Source: Sequoia sempervirens (taxonomy: Eukaryota > Streptophyta > Pinopsida > Cupressales > Cupressaceae). From it: a DNA stretch of 64,000 nucleotides. The stretch spans positions 1 through 64,000 of the forward strand of contig VDFB02262608.1 in assembly GCA_007258455.2 (NCBI GenBank). Direction: 5' to 3'. The position numbers were made by a program, and so were the translations under genes. The notes beneath the pieces are model-generated. The model made no database searches and was not told the DNA's origin. It saw only the letters and a program-made list of their open reading frames with translations. Positions 11,766 through 22,359 of the stretch are shown piece after piece (position 1 is the stretch's first letter; each line of letters begins with the position of its first letter).

Positions 11766-12670
11766 CTATTTATAGTAAGTTCTCTAAATTTGTACCTCTG
11801 AAGCTCGGAATGGCCTGAAATTTCAAACATAGCTTCTTCATAACCTTTTCAACCTGTCGACACTGCAACTTTTAGTCACCCTGCTATTTATAGCCTGTTT
11901 TTGAAGGTGGCTTACTAAAAATAGTAAGCTCTTGATTCTGATAGCTCCCAAGCTCCGATCGACGTGAAATTTGAATGAGGCGATCCTCACCACGTGGCCT
12001 CACCGGGCTGATTAATCGACGCATGCAGCTGATTTACTATTTTTAGCATGTTTCAATTTGACTTACTATAAATAGTAAGTGCTCCGCTTTGACTTGAAAT
12101 TCACCAGAAGCTTGAAGACGATCGCGATGGTTTACATCGGTTTCAAGATTTTGACTTTTGATGCCTATTTTAGGCTCGGGTTGAAACCTTAATTCGCCTC
12201 AGCAAAGGCCTCAAAATCCGCTTGCTCTCGCTTCTGTGGCACTGACGCTCGTGATCCTCCTCTTGAAGCGCTGCGGGACACCGCTAAAAGATAGCAAGTT
12301 ACTTACTGAGTGAGAATCCTCATTTGCATGTCATACCATCGCGAAGCTCTCTAAAAACCCATCAAGAATCACCTCGACATAAAGAAAAGCTCGACATGCA
12401 AACCTTAAAATAGCCTCAAGGTCAATCGAAGTAGTCGTCTCACCAGGCGTTACATTGCAAAGGTCTTGAAACCGAAGAATATGCGACATGCAAAGAAAAT
12501 CTCTGCATCTGGACCCTGAATTCGTAAGCCGGACTGCTAAAAATAGTAAGTTATCCGTTTTTGCTCAAATTTGGCATGCAAGCAGCCTGGTACACTCTGA
12601 ATGCAGTGTGATGATCGGAATCTCAAAATAGCTGACAAATCGCCCTGAATTTCACACTTACTAAAAATAG
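11766..12670. promoter_or_regulatory. Cluster of seven CTA(A/T)4TAG boxes in U3 of LTR A
   Basis: Exact matches are at 11766-11775, 11884-11893, 11915-11924, 12037-12046, 12066-12075, 12537-12546 and 12661-12670. Several are embedded in a longer palindrome (ACTTACTAAAAATAGTAAGT). The motif is the MEF2-type binding site of MADS-domain proteins. Function in this LTR is inferred. Confidence 0.6.
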
Positions 12671-12933
12671 TAAGTACCTTGGAATCTGATGAAACTTGGC
12701 TGGAAGCCTGTTGGATGTCTGCTGACAGCAACGTTAAATTCAATTTTCAATTTTCTCGCTTTACTTGACCTTGAATTGACCAAAAATGATGAAACCCTAA
12801 TTTTAAACTTGGCCAATATTTTCATGTTTAAGCTTAAAGACGATACAACCCCCGGAAGACGGACACCAAAAGGAGAGAGCGAGAGAGAGAGGAAAAAAAC
12901 CCCAAGCCAAAAGACCGAAACGGAGCAAAATTA

Positions 12934-12978
12934 GGGGGTCCCCATCTTGAATGGGGCGATGTGTGAAAAGGTCACAAC
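12934..12978 (-). other. Conserved hairpin at the U3 start of LTR A
   Basis: CCCCATCTTGAATGGGG (12940-12956) can form a 6-bp stem with a 5-nt loop just inside the LTR terminus. LTR C has the same stem with a different loop at 60034-60050. Confidence 0.45.
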
Positions 12979-13574
12979 AAGTACCCAAATTAAAAAGCCA
13001 TAAATCTGCCTAAGTGTTAAGGTTGCTAAGAGTTCCAACTCTTAGAACACCCAATTGGGTATCCATGTTTCAAGTTTGAGGAAAATACGACCAAAATTGT
13101 GAAAGTTATGCAATTGCGAGATTTTCCTAGTGTTTGGGATGTGTTTCAAGTTTGAAGAAGTTTCAAGTAAAATTGTGAAAGTTATTCAATTGTGAAATTT
13201 TCATATGCATTGGAATATTTTGGTGTTGTGGGATTTCAGGCATGATCTGGATATGTCTTAATTCCTCCAAACCTCTGCTTCACCCCCTTTTTGCTTTCAA
13301 TACTCACCCATTTCCCCTATTGCGAAATTTCGACCCTACTTCGGGTATATCTTGTAGGTCTGTAAACTTCCTCAATGTCCCTAAGCCCATCGAGTCTCCG
13401 CTATATCCTTTTGCCTTCACTTTTTCTGTCAAGATGTCTTATTGTGGAATTTCGTCCCCGACAAGGATACGTCCACTTCACCCAAAAATTCTTGCAATAT
13501 CCTATTCGCTTGAAATTTCCACAATTACCTTTTAAACCCTCAGTGAACTTACATTGTGGAACTTCAACACATAT

Positions 13575-13715
13575 TGGCAATTGTCCAAGTGACTCTGATT
13601 TTTCGCAATGTCCAATTGACTCAAAACTTTGGCAAATGTCCAAGTGACTCCAATTTTCCGCAATGTCCAAGTGACTCCAAAATTTTGCAATGTCCTAATT
13701 TCTCCAAATTCTCGC
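13575..13715. repeat. Tandem repeat of about 28-30 bp
   Basis: Five imperfect units carry the core GTCCAAGTGACTCC, with cores near 13583, 13611, 13638, 13668 and 13692 and GCAATG-type spacers between them. Confidence 0.6.
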
Positions 13716-16634
13716 AATAGTGCCAAAGGGTCACGGATCTCCACAACTCTTTTAGAAGACGCGTTTTTTGCGCCAATAAGTGCTGACAACGCTCTAGAAT
13801 TGTAGTTTGAGGCATGCAATGCATGATTTCACACCATAACTTGGAACTAGTGCTTGCATGAGAGGATTAACAACAAATATCTCCAAGTTTTACTACAAAA
13901 ATGAACCGTGGCATGTTGTTGCTGACAGAGACTCCAAGTTCTCACGGGAGGTTGCGCTTGATGCACTATTTGTTAGACTCAAGGCGTACTTCTCATGACC
14001 TGCAAGGTTATCTGTGGCCTTTTAAAAAGGGATATTTGTCATCAATCGAGGGTTCTAAAAAAAAACTTTTGAGGAATCCGAGAAGACTTTGGGCAATGAC
14101 TTGATTGTTTTTGTGTCATATGTTCTGGGTACATAGTCAATGACTACACTTTTCTATAATAACTATACATACTTTGATTTAAGCGTATATGAATACATGC
14201 TCTCAGTGTGTGTCATCTCCATTTTGTGATCTAGTATTCTTTTGATCAAAATAATCAAGTATTGTGATGTTCATGAGTGCACATTTGCTACACATGTGTT
14301 ATTTTCTTTGTTAGTCTTGTTCAAGTGACATTGTAATTTCTTTCATTGATGATAATAAAGAATATTGATGTCCCAGAATGGATTTTGAAGTAGGATCTCA
14401 CAATTAGCCCTTTGCAGGTCGAATTATTACGAGTTGATAATTCTAGATTGACCATTGGAGTATATTGGTTGTTATGAATGAATATGTATGATATATTGAT
14501 TTTGTTACCTTGAATAGGCGCCGATTAGTCTAGTTTCTCCCATAGCCTCAAAATTGATCTTAAAACAATAAAATCTTAAATCAACCATTTTATATTTTTG
14601 TATTGTTTGAATTCCTCATCTTTGAAACAAATTGGTCACAGGGAGCTTACATGTTTTAAGATCTAATTTACAAATCCTTGTCATAAGTAAATGAGAGTTA
14701 ATTTGCTAGGCATTGAGTCATAGATCTATAGCATATTTGCACTCAGTGTCATAAACAGAAACCCACCTAGGTTTTGCAAAGTCTGAAGTGTAGAGGAAAA
14801 CACAATTGAAAATGTTTCCTGTTTGCTGGCCCAACTTCCAACAGCTTTGAGCATAAGATTAGGTAAATCTTTAGGAGTTATTGGAATACAAGTTGGGGAA
14901 CCAACAAAGCACATAACTTGTAATGATAGTGGAAGTCAATCTTATGCTGTAGAAGCTATTTTTCAATTGAAGTTATTGTAATTGTAATTGCATGTTTGTA
15001 ATTTCATGAGTTAAATTGATAGAAGATTATATTTAATCAAGATTAGTATTGGCAAGATTTGTCTTTTTAAATTGAATCTCTAAATGTAGTTTAATCATTT
15101 CGTTCATGAAATTGTGTGTTCACTCATCTCAATTTTTCTTGCTGTAGATTTGTTGGTCTTTGTTTTATCTAGTAGCTAGCATGTCTATGTTTTCCCTTCA
15201 AATCTTTGCACATGGCCAAATACTAGCATTTGTTTTAGCTAGTAGGCAGTTGTCTCCATTTGTGCTTGAATTAGTTTACCCTCAATCAAGTTAGAAAATC
15301 TTGTTGTAGGGCTTGATTATTGATAGTACTACATTCGCATTTGGGGGAAAAACTTAGTTAGCAATTTACATTAAATGCAATTGGTACCCAAAAGTGCTAC
15401 CCCTAAAAAACTTCAAGATCAATCATATGCATAACCAAATGTTAGATCATTCTTGTCACATCAATTTTAACTATTTTATCTTTTTTGTCAAATAGTCAAG
15501 TCTTTGCTTTAACCAATAGGGTGCTATTTTTGTTCATGCTTGAAGTGTTTATCCTCCTAAAATTTGAAAACCTCGTTGCAAGCTTTGTTTGCTGATAGTC
15601 TAGTGCTTGTATCTGGGGAATACATAGTAATTAAGTAATTCACATTTAATGCAAAATCCCCATTGGAATCTTGTATAGTGTGCATGCTTGTAAATTTTGT
15701 TAGTTTTAGGTTTAGTTAGATCTTAGGGAACTTCCCCTTTTAATTTGTAGAATGTTTCTATTGTACACACTATTCCATTTTGTGTTGTCTCGAAGGAGAC
15801 AATTTAATATGCTAACATACACTATAATAGTGCATAGTGTGATGAATAATTTTTTTATTCTTGGTAAGTTATTGTTACCAAAGTTACAAGGCTCCCTAGG
15901 ACTCACCTAGACTCAACAAGTGTCGAGGCAGACCAAGTGAATTGAGGTCCAAAGACTTGGGACTTAGGTACCTAATGAATTTGGTTAGACTTGTTGGACT
16001 TGGTGAGTCTTGTCATTGAGACTTGACCAAGTCAAGTGTGAAAATTAGAAAAAAGAAAAAGAAGAAAATATTGAAAAAACACAAACTTAATAGTTTATGG
16101 CAACAAACATAGTTAGGGCCTAATTATTGCTCTATTTTTCTTCTACATGTGTTTTTGAAGGGTTTGGACTCTCGGAGCTTGGTAAAAGCAATAAAATTAC
16201 TATTTCAATTTTTTCCCAATTAAATCCTAAGTAATTGAATTACATTTATACATTTGGTTTGCCAATTCAATCGCTATCCTAAGTAATGCTCCTCTAGTTG
16301 TAGCAACATTTGTAAGCTTGTCTGAGATACAAGTGTAGGACTCTGCATAGAGCTAGTGATGTTGGGCCAAGTGATATAAGCTCCTCTCTACCGTAGTGCA
16401 TGACTCCATTTTTTTTTTGATGCCATGGATATTATAATCCACGAGTTTTGTACACCTACGACACTTGAGAATATTTGTAAATTTAAAATGAATGTTTCTT
16501 TCAAGCCAAATCTGCTTTTGTAGTCATTTGATCGATGTATACTTGTGTATGCGATCAAAGTAGCTTCTAATTGATAATTTTATTCTTTCTTTACAGTTGA
16601 TTTATTAAAGTGTGCATAATAAAAGCCTCAAATA

Positions 16635-17010
16635 CTTAATAAGTCTCTATATTTCATGGTTTTTCAATTTGCCGAGTCTCTACTGAGTTTGAGTGTTGAG
16701 TCCAAGCCCAAGTCAAAAATCAGCTTGCCAAGTCTGAGTTGAGTCAAAATCTTTTGATTATGGTTGTAACAACACCAATGTAGAATAGGAAAACTTGAGG
16801 GTTGAGTGGGTTGCAACAACATCCTTAATAAGTCTCTATATTTCATGGTTTTTCAATTTGCCAAGTCTCTGCCGAGTTTGAGTGTTGAGTCCAAGCCCAA
16901 GTCAAAAATCAGCCTGCCAAGTCTGAGCCGAGTCTGAGTCTTGTGACTATGGTTGTAACAACACCAATGTAGAATAGGAAAAGTTGAGGGTTGAGTGGGT
17001 TGCAACAACA
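16635..17010. repeat. 189-bp direct tandem duplication
   Basis: CTTAATAAGTCTCTATATTT begins at 16635 and again at 16824. The units stay nearly identical through 'gggttgcaacaac'. Differences are mostly transitions within the GAGTC-rich middle. Confidence 0.85.
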
Positions 17011-18330
17011 ATCTATGTTTTAACTGTTTGTTGAACATAATATTAGTCACCAACATCGTATAAATATTTCCATTTGATAGATAAGAAATATCCTGATACT
17101 TGTGTGCAGTTTGCTCTATAATGATTTTTCTTGATAAATCAAGAGTACAATACAGAAATATTAATGTTCAAGTCTTGGCGACCGAACAGCTTGCTCTAAG
17201 TCACATAAGTACTTGTCGAACATTTACAAGTACTTCTATACATCGAAATAGCCACATACTGTTACAAATGTTTATATGCAGAGTAACTAAATTGATCAAT
17301 TCTAAGGCACTGATAGATGGAACATTGCAGAATGTTGGTCTCAATGTTATTGAAGAGTAAAACATCTTATTTTTGTTCTAATGAACATGATTTAGGCTTT
17401 TTTATCTGCTACTACATAAGAGAGACTGGTAAATGCTGGATTTCATAATTTATCTTTTTCAGAATATTCACAAATTTATAATATATCTTTCCTCAGTCTT
17501 ACTAAAGATATTTGTACCTAAAAATGTGAACTTGTCTAAGCTTAGGACCAAGTTTAATTTCTATGAAAAGGGAACTGTTTGTCTACAATAATGTAGATCA
17601 CTATATCAAAAGTTGCAAAGTTTTGGTAAAATTTCAGCTCCTCTAGTAATTTATAAGTTAAGGAAAGAAGCATTTGCCAAGAAAATGGCCCTATAAAATT
17701 ACAAAATTCTTTAATATAATCCTTATCTTCGCATCTTTCCAGTATACGTTTTTAAGTTCCAATATAAAACACATGTTTCCTTATTATAATCCTTTTCTTA
17801 TCATCTTGGCAGTATACTATCATTTAAATGAACAATAAGCAAGAAATTGCTCACAAAAATGGAAACACCTTCACATCAAACTATGTCTGAACTTATCTAA
17901 TCAGTTTCAGTTTTGTATGTTTAACTTTTATGCATTAAGTGGTGAATTTCTTTTACATAAAGGGAAGTAGTACAACTCTGAATGCAATGTGTGGTGCATG
18001 CATTATTTATGCGTTTCTTATTATTATCTTTAGAGAGTACTTTTATTATAGGTCGAGGATTAACCGTATGCATTTGACAATCAGTCATAGTTCTCTGCTA
18101 GTCTTGGTTAATTGTATGAAAACCTGTGGGTTGAGGTGTGTGAAGGGAAGACCTCTGTATGCTACAGTGGATTCGTTGGTTGCAGTTGGATACAAGCTGG
18201 GATGGATTGTGCTTTCCACAGTATCCATCAGGTTCGCTTATAAGACAGCTTTTAGGAGATTTGAAAATGTTCTGTTTTTTGGTCTGTGCTAGTAAAGCAC
18301 ATATCTGATTTACTTTCCACTGCTTTGCAG

Positions 18331-18681
18331 GAAAAGCATGCAATTGATGCAGGTTTTGAAAGCAGAGTTAGAGGAATCAAACATTGAAAATGCAGAAGTT
18401 GAAGAAGCACAAATGAGAAAAGAAGAAGCGGAAGAATCAAATATGCAAAAAGAAGAAATGAGAGAGCCAGATATGAGAAAAGAAGAATCGGAAGAATCAA
18501 AATTTAAAAAAGCAAATTTATTTGGATCACGGAGTGAAAGAATGTACCTTCCTATAAACATGAACTCCACCGGGATGAATAAACCTCTGAGCAGTTTTTT
18601 CAGTCGTCCATCAGGAACAAAATCTATTCTGAACATAAGTGCATTGCAGAACTTCCAGTACATCGGTCCCAACACATACAG
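18331..18681 (+). CDS. Exon of a DUF1997-like plant gene
   Basis: The acceptor TGCTTTGCAG ends at 18330 and the donor CATACAG|GTTTAT follows 18681. The frame has one base carried from an upstream exon, then KSMQLMQVLKAELEE. An acidic/lysine-rich ten-residue repeat (AQMRKEEAEE, SNMQKEEMRE, PDMRKEESEE) precedes the conserved part, which begins around YLPINMN and continues SSFFSRPSGTKSILNI to IGPNTYR. The last codon is split and completed by the exon at 22251, giving ...NTYRCTLPKMEFL, which matches the arrangement I know from the plant DUF1997 family (function unknown, usually organelle-targeted). The 5' exon(s) with the start codon and any transit peptide were not identified. The whole frame is open and phases match, so this looks like a functional or recently functional gene. 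Confidence 0.7.
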
Positions 18682-19041
18682 GTTTATCAACTGTTCAATC
18701 CTTTTTCCATTATTCTTGAATCTCAAACTTTCTTCAATCTAATTTTGAATCAAAACTTTTGGGTTGAATGAATCAACAAATAATCATCTGTGAAGTATGT
18801 AACTGATCTAATATGTGAACATTTCTATCAAAATGAATCCAAGCACAGCAGGAGCTCTTCCAGATTTAGAGTGAGATTCATAGGGCAATTTAATCCCTGG
18901 CTGGAGTTTCTGATATTTCTTTTCACCTCAAAACAGGACCTAGATTGTTCTATGTTTGAAATCCAACTCATTTTAACTCTTAATACCAAATTGGCCATAT
19001 AGGCTGTTTTATCTCATGTTTGCTTTGTTATGGATGCTGCC

Positions 19042-19654
19042 ATAGTTCGCAGACCTGGCGAGTACTCGCTGAGTCCACAAGTACTCGTGGTTTCAAAACC
19101 TAGGCGAGTGACTCGCAGGTTAACTCGTGAGTAAAAGTCTGCCAGAAACTCACCAAAAACTCATTGTAAACTCGCAAAAACTCACCAGAAACTTGTTTTT
19201 TGGCTTTCTAAGCATTGTTTTTTGCTTTCAAAAAATTATGAAAATGGTGTGTGCCATGAAGGTTTGTATGGGTTTAAAGGTCTTCATTTGGGCTTGGTGG
19301 CAGGGGCTCCACCCCTTGACCCCACCCTGTATTGTGGCCTCTGGACTCTGCGAGGGGCGCTGCTCCTTGACCCTGCGAGGGGTGCTGCCCCTCAACCCCA
19401 CTAGGGGTGCTGCCCCCAGACCCCCGCGAGGGGCGCTGCCCCTCGACTCCGTTGGGTATGTTGCCCCCAAATCCCCACCAAACTTATTTGATTTATTTTG
19501 TAGCTATATTTTGTGTAAAATTTATCTTTTTTTTTCAAAAATTTAAGTGTTTTTTAAGGTGCCGAGTTCTTGCTGAGTTTTGCCAAGTACTCTCCGAGTC
19601 AATTTTTTTGGCTTGCCAAGTACTCTCCGAGTCTGAGTTTGCGAACTACGGATG
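19042..19654. mobile_element. Non-autonomous hAT-like element with 8-bp TSD
   Basis: ATGCTGCC at 19034-19041 and again at 19655-19662 is a perfect 8-bp direct repeat, the size made by hAT transposases. The ends are related in inverted orientation: left ATAGTTCGCAGAC, and right (reverse complement) GTAGTTCGCAAAC after a few extra bases. Both ends are rich in GAGTACTC/GAGTC subterminal motifs, typical of hAT transposase-binding repeats. There is no transposase inside. It sits in an intron of the host gene. Confidence 0.7.
19350..19470. repeat. GC-rich minisatellite inside the hAT-like element
   Basis: Four imperfect units of about 28-30 bp of the form GAGGGGCGCTGCCCCTCGAC occur in otherwise AT-rich surroundings. 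Each unit has a palindromic core (GAGGGGnGCTGCCCCTC). Confidence 0.7.
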
Positions 19655-22250
19655 ATGCTGCCCAATTCTAATTGCATGTATCAAGTTACATAACTCACAC
19701 ATTCCATAATCAGCACAAATCTGACAACACAGTTGTCTGCTTGTTTTACAAGAGGCTTCACCTTTAGTCACTACTTATTTTGAACCGTTTTCAACAATTT
19801 TGACAAAAACTAAAGAATGGCTGCATTTCCTTTGTGTGATGAATCTATTCCTTATGTACATGCATGTTTTGCATGATTAGTATTTGCCCCTCTTTGATGG
19901 GTAATGGAAAGGGACTCCCTCCGCCAAACACACACTCACAACTCACAAAAATAGATTTCTAACAAATTGCAAACAACATACATGCTTCCTTTTATTGAAA
20001 TCAGCAACAAATTACATACAATATCACATCATAAAAATCTGCAACAAACTTGGCCTCTCATGGCCTCTCAAACTGTACAGAAAACTCCTCTCTTTCCTCT
20101 CATACTCTCACAACAACTTTCCTTCACAAGCCCCTCTCACGGGCTGAGATCTCTCAATCTCCCTGGGAGAAATCTGCCTCAAATCTGCAGCAACATTTTC
20201 TTTTTATTCACTTCTCCAATCTGCAAATTCTTTTCAAATTCCCATATGAAACATTGAAGGGTCTTCGAAAACCTTTCATTTCTCTTGTTGTATGTGGCGC
20301 TTAGATTCCCATATGATTCCTTTTTATTACATGCCTTAAAAAGACAATTGAAATGAAATAATTTTTATATATAAAAACACTATTTTGGACTCTTAAACAT
20401 GTATTTTCTGCCCTTCTTTAAATGCAAATGCCTCCAACCAAATTGATATGTCAAAATATCAATATTAAAACAATTAAAATCCCTCCAATAATACATTTGA
20501 GTTTGCATACATAAATTTAAAAAAAAATTCCTTTATACAACTACGGCAAAGTGCACCGAGAAGGTTTAAAAATGACTTTTTCCATAACTATTTGCCAAAA
20601 GCTCCGTTTTGTGTGAAAACTTTCCAAGATGTGTATAATGACCTCCTTAAGCTTCCCCTAAAAGGAATGTGCCCCAACATTTACGAATCTTCAAAAATTA
20701 AAAATGTTGTAAAATCACCGACATATTAGTATCTCTCAAACCGTGAGGAATTTTTCCACGAAACCTTCACCAATGTGAGTGAAACACCTTTAATATAATC
20801 CCCCTCAAAGAATTTTTCTTCAGCCTTCACCAATTTTGAAAAATATTTTTTTTTGTAAAATTTTCCTAGTGGGCGAAATTGTGTTAAGTGTGGAAACTCC
20901 AATTTGCAAATTTGAACAAATGAGATGTTTTGTAATGCTGAGAAATGCCAAGATCACCAATTTAAACCAAAATGCACACCAAAATTGAGAAAAGCAAATG
21001 AATTTTTTTTGGGGTAGGATCACCTATGAACCTGGATACTCCTGCATCAATGGGCAAACTAGTTTGCATATTTGAAGTGGAACTCAATTACCAGTTACAC
21101 AAAATTTTCTTCTAGATGACTAGTTTCCATATTTGAGAGTTGTTGGAAGACCCCACTGATCCATGTGGCCTGGAGTTAGAGAAATTTACATATTAGTTAT
21201 ATTTTAATTATATTCTAGTCAACAAGATTAGTTTCACACAACATAACATTTAATCAAATTATGTTTTGCATATACATATAATTCATTCATAACATCAACA
21301 TTATCTTTAATCCTTCTAAGGCTTTTATCATAATATTAATGTTTCAAAGTAAGGAACATAAGTGCAGATCTATCCAAATCAAAAAATTCAAGCATAGCTT
21401 TCAGCAAAACACAGTGGTGTCATCAACAAAGTTACACATGGTTGGGTGTTACATATTGGAGTGTTCCTTTGGTTGTCACCTTCCTTGATGTCTATTTTCA
21501 TTCCTTAAACCATTTTTGCACCTTCTTTCACATCCAAGCTCTGTTTTTCTTCTTGTTTGATGTGTTGGAAAGCATCTTTGGTCATCTATGCAAAGACACT
21601 AACTAGAGCTCAAAAGCATGACATTCATGACCATGATAAGCAAGGATCCAACAATGATTCATTTTGTGAGGAATGACTTTCATTTGACTTGAAAATTGAC
21701 ACCATATGAAAAAATTTCATATACAACATGCTGCTAGAAAGATTCGTTATCCTTTGATAAGGATGTACATCTGGAAGGTTAATCTGAGCCACCATTGCAT
21801 GCACCAATCTTTGAAATTCTAAAAGATGTGTGGTTGTCATTCATTGAAATGTTTAGATTGTTTAATGGAAATCTACAAATATCTTATCTTCTTGGCAATG
21901 AAACTGTAGAGAAAGGTTCCCTTTCATGCTTCCAACTTATGGTAGCTGTTGGGGTTTTCTAGGATAGACAAGCTGAAGGGATGTTGAAGAAAGCATAGAC
22001 AGACAAATGCACTAGTTTAACAGATGAAGCAGATACATGTTGATTTTGTTCTTTTAGTTCAATCTCTAATTGTTAATTTAATGTAATATGCTCAGCATGC
22101 TACATCTGTCTTGATATATACTTTCAAGGTTTATAGATTTTATACAGTCCCAATCTCTGTCCTAGATAATCCCATGATATTATTTACGTTTCTCTCTTCC
22201 GAATTTCTGTTTTGTTTTCAGTAAGTATGCTATATCAATGTTGCTTTCAG

Positions 22251-22359
22251 GTGCACCTTGCCAAAAATGGAATTTTTGAAATTTGAAGTGGCCCCTGTTT
22301 TGGATCTTCGAGTGACCACTACATGTGAAGAGTGCATTGTGGAATTGCTTTCTTGTAGG
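22251..22359 (+). CDS. Next exon of the DUF1997-like gene
   Basis: The acceptor TTGCTTTCAG precedes 22251 and the donor AGG|GTATGT follows 22359. It encodes CTLPKMEFLKFEVAPV, then LDLRVTTTCEECIVELLSCR, after completing the split Arg codon. The core EVAPVLDLRV is the part I recognise from DUF1997 proteins. In the family this is followed by a C-terminal half (FEGS...-type). I did not find that half anywhere downstream, so either the gene is truncated here or the next intron spans the nested elements out to 64 kb and beyond. Confidence 0.75.

Larger units (their letters stand above)
1..12978 (-). mobile_element. Element A: Ty3-type LTR retrotransposon with giant 5' LTR (truncated by window edge)
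   Basis: On the minus strand the order is LTR (12978 to 4599), a TGGCGC-type primer site, a pre-gag ORF, then gag, protease and RNase H running off the window at base 1. The LTR begins TGTTGTGACC and ends CATCAACA, giving the expected TG...CA termini with a short TGTTG/CAACA inverted repeat. The right flank after the LTR is AGTAC; its partner target duplication would lie beyond the left edge together with the RT, integrase and 3' LTR. About 1,427 codons remain open, so this is the least decayed element in the window. An RNase H additional to the retroviral-type one is known from the Tat group of plant Ty3 elements; assignment to Tat is a guess without the RT. Confidence 0.85.
4599..12978 (-). 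repeat. 5' LTR of element A (8,380 bp)
   Basis: The termini are TGTTGTGACC at 12978 and CATCAACA at 4599 (minus strand). Sequence at both ends aligns by eye with solo LTR C. From the 4599 end, shared landmarks include 'ctccaaggttc', 'ggggacttac' and 'acaaatgaggggga'. From the inner side they include 'gggtacccaacgaacgggtt' (10178 in A, 57178 in C). About 3.5-4 kb between roughly 5715 and 9840 has no clear counterpart in B or C and holds the U3 ORFs. The main TATA lies about 930 bp from the 3' end of the LTR, so U3 is about 7.4 kb. Confidence 0.85.
12979..18330. other. Gene-flanking sequence with only diverged repeats recognised
   Basis: No convincing gene or complete element was seen. It holds a short tandem repeat (13575-13715), diverged duplications sharing 'gctagtag', 'cttgttg(t)agg' and 'attaaatgcaa' near 15150-15400 and 15490-15680, and a tight 189-bp duplication (16635-17010). 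A plus-strand open stretch near 14790-14980 (SVEENTIENVSCLLAQLP) might be an exon but has no family match I can name. First exons of the DUF1997-like gene may lie here unrecognised. Confidence 0.4.
18682..22250 (+). other. 3.6-kb intron of the DUF1997-like gene
   Basis: It is bounded by GTTTAT at 18682 and TTGCTTTCAG at 22241-22250. It contains the hAT-like insertion 19042-19654. The stretch 19.7-22.2 kb is AT-rich with no gene; 19.9-20.3 kb resembles LTR leader sequence (C/T-rich, 'ctcaaactgtacag') but no boundaries were found. Confidence 0.65.

Noticed and set aside
13901..14104. 67-codon ORF with a possible integrase-like fragment (VADRDSKFSREV in another frame)
   Set aside because: Only a few residues resemble the SDRDSKF motif and no neighbouring integrase sequence is readable.
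17939..18292. 117-codon ORF just upstream of the DUF1997-like exon as its first exon
   Set aside because: No donor with the required phase was found and the sequence does not resemble a transit peptide followed by the family domain; it also overlaps the acceptor tract region.
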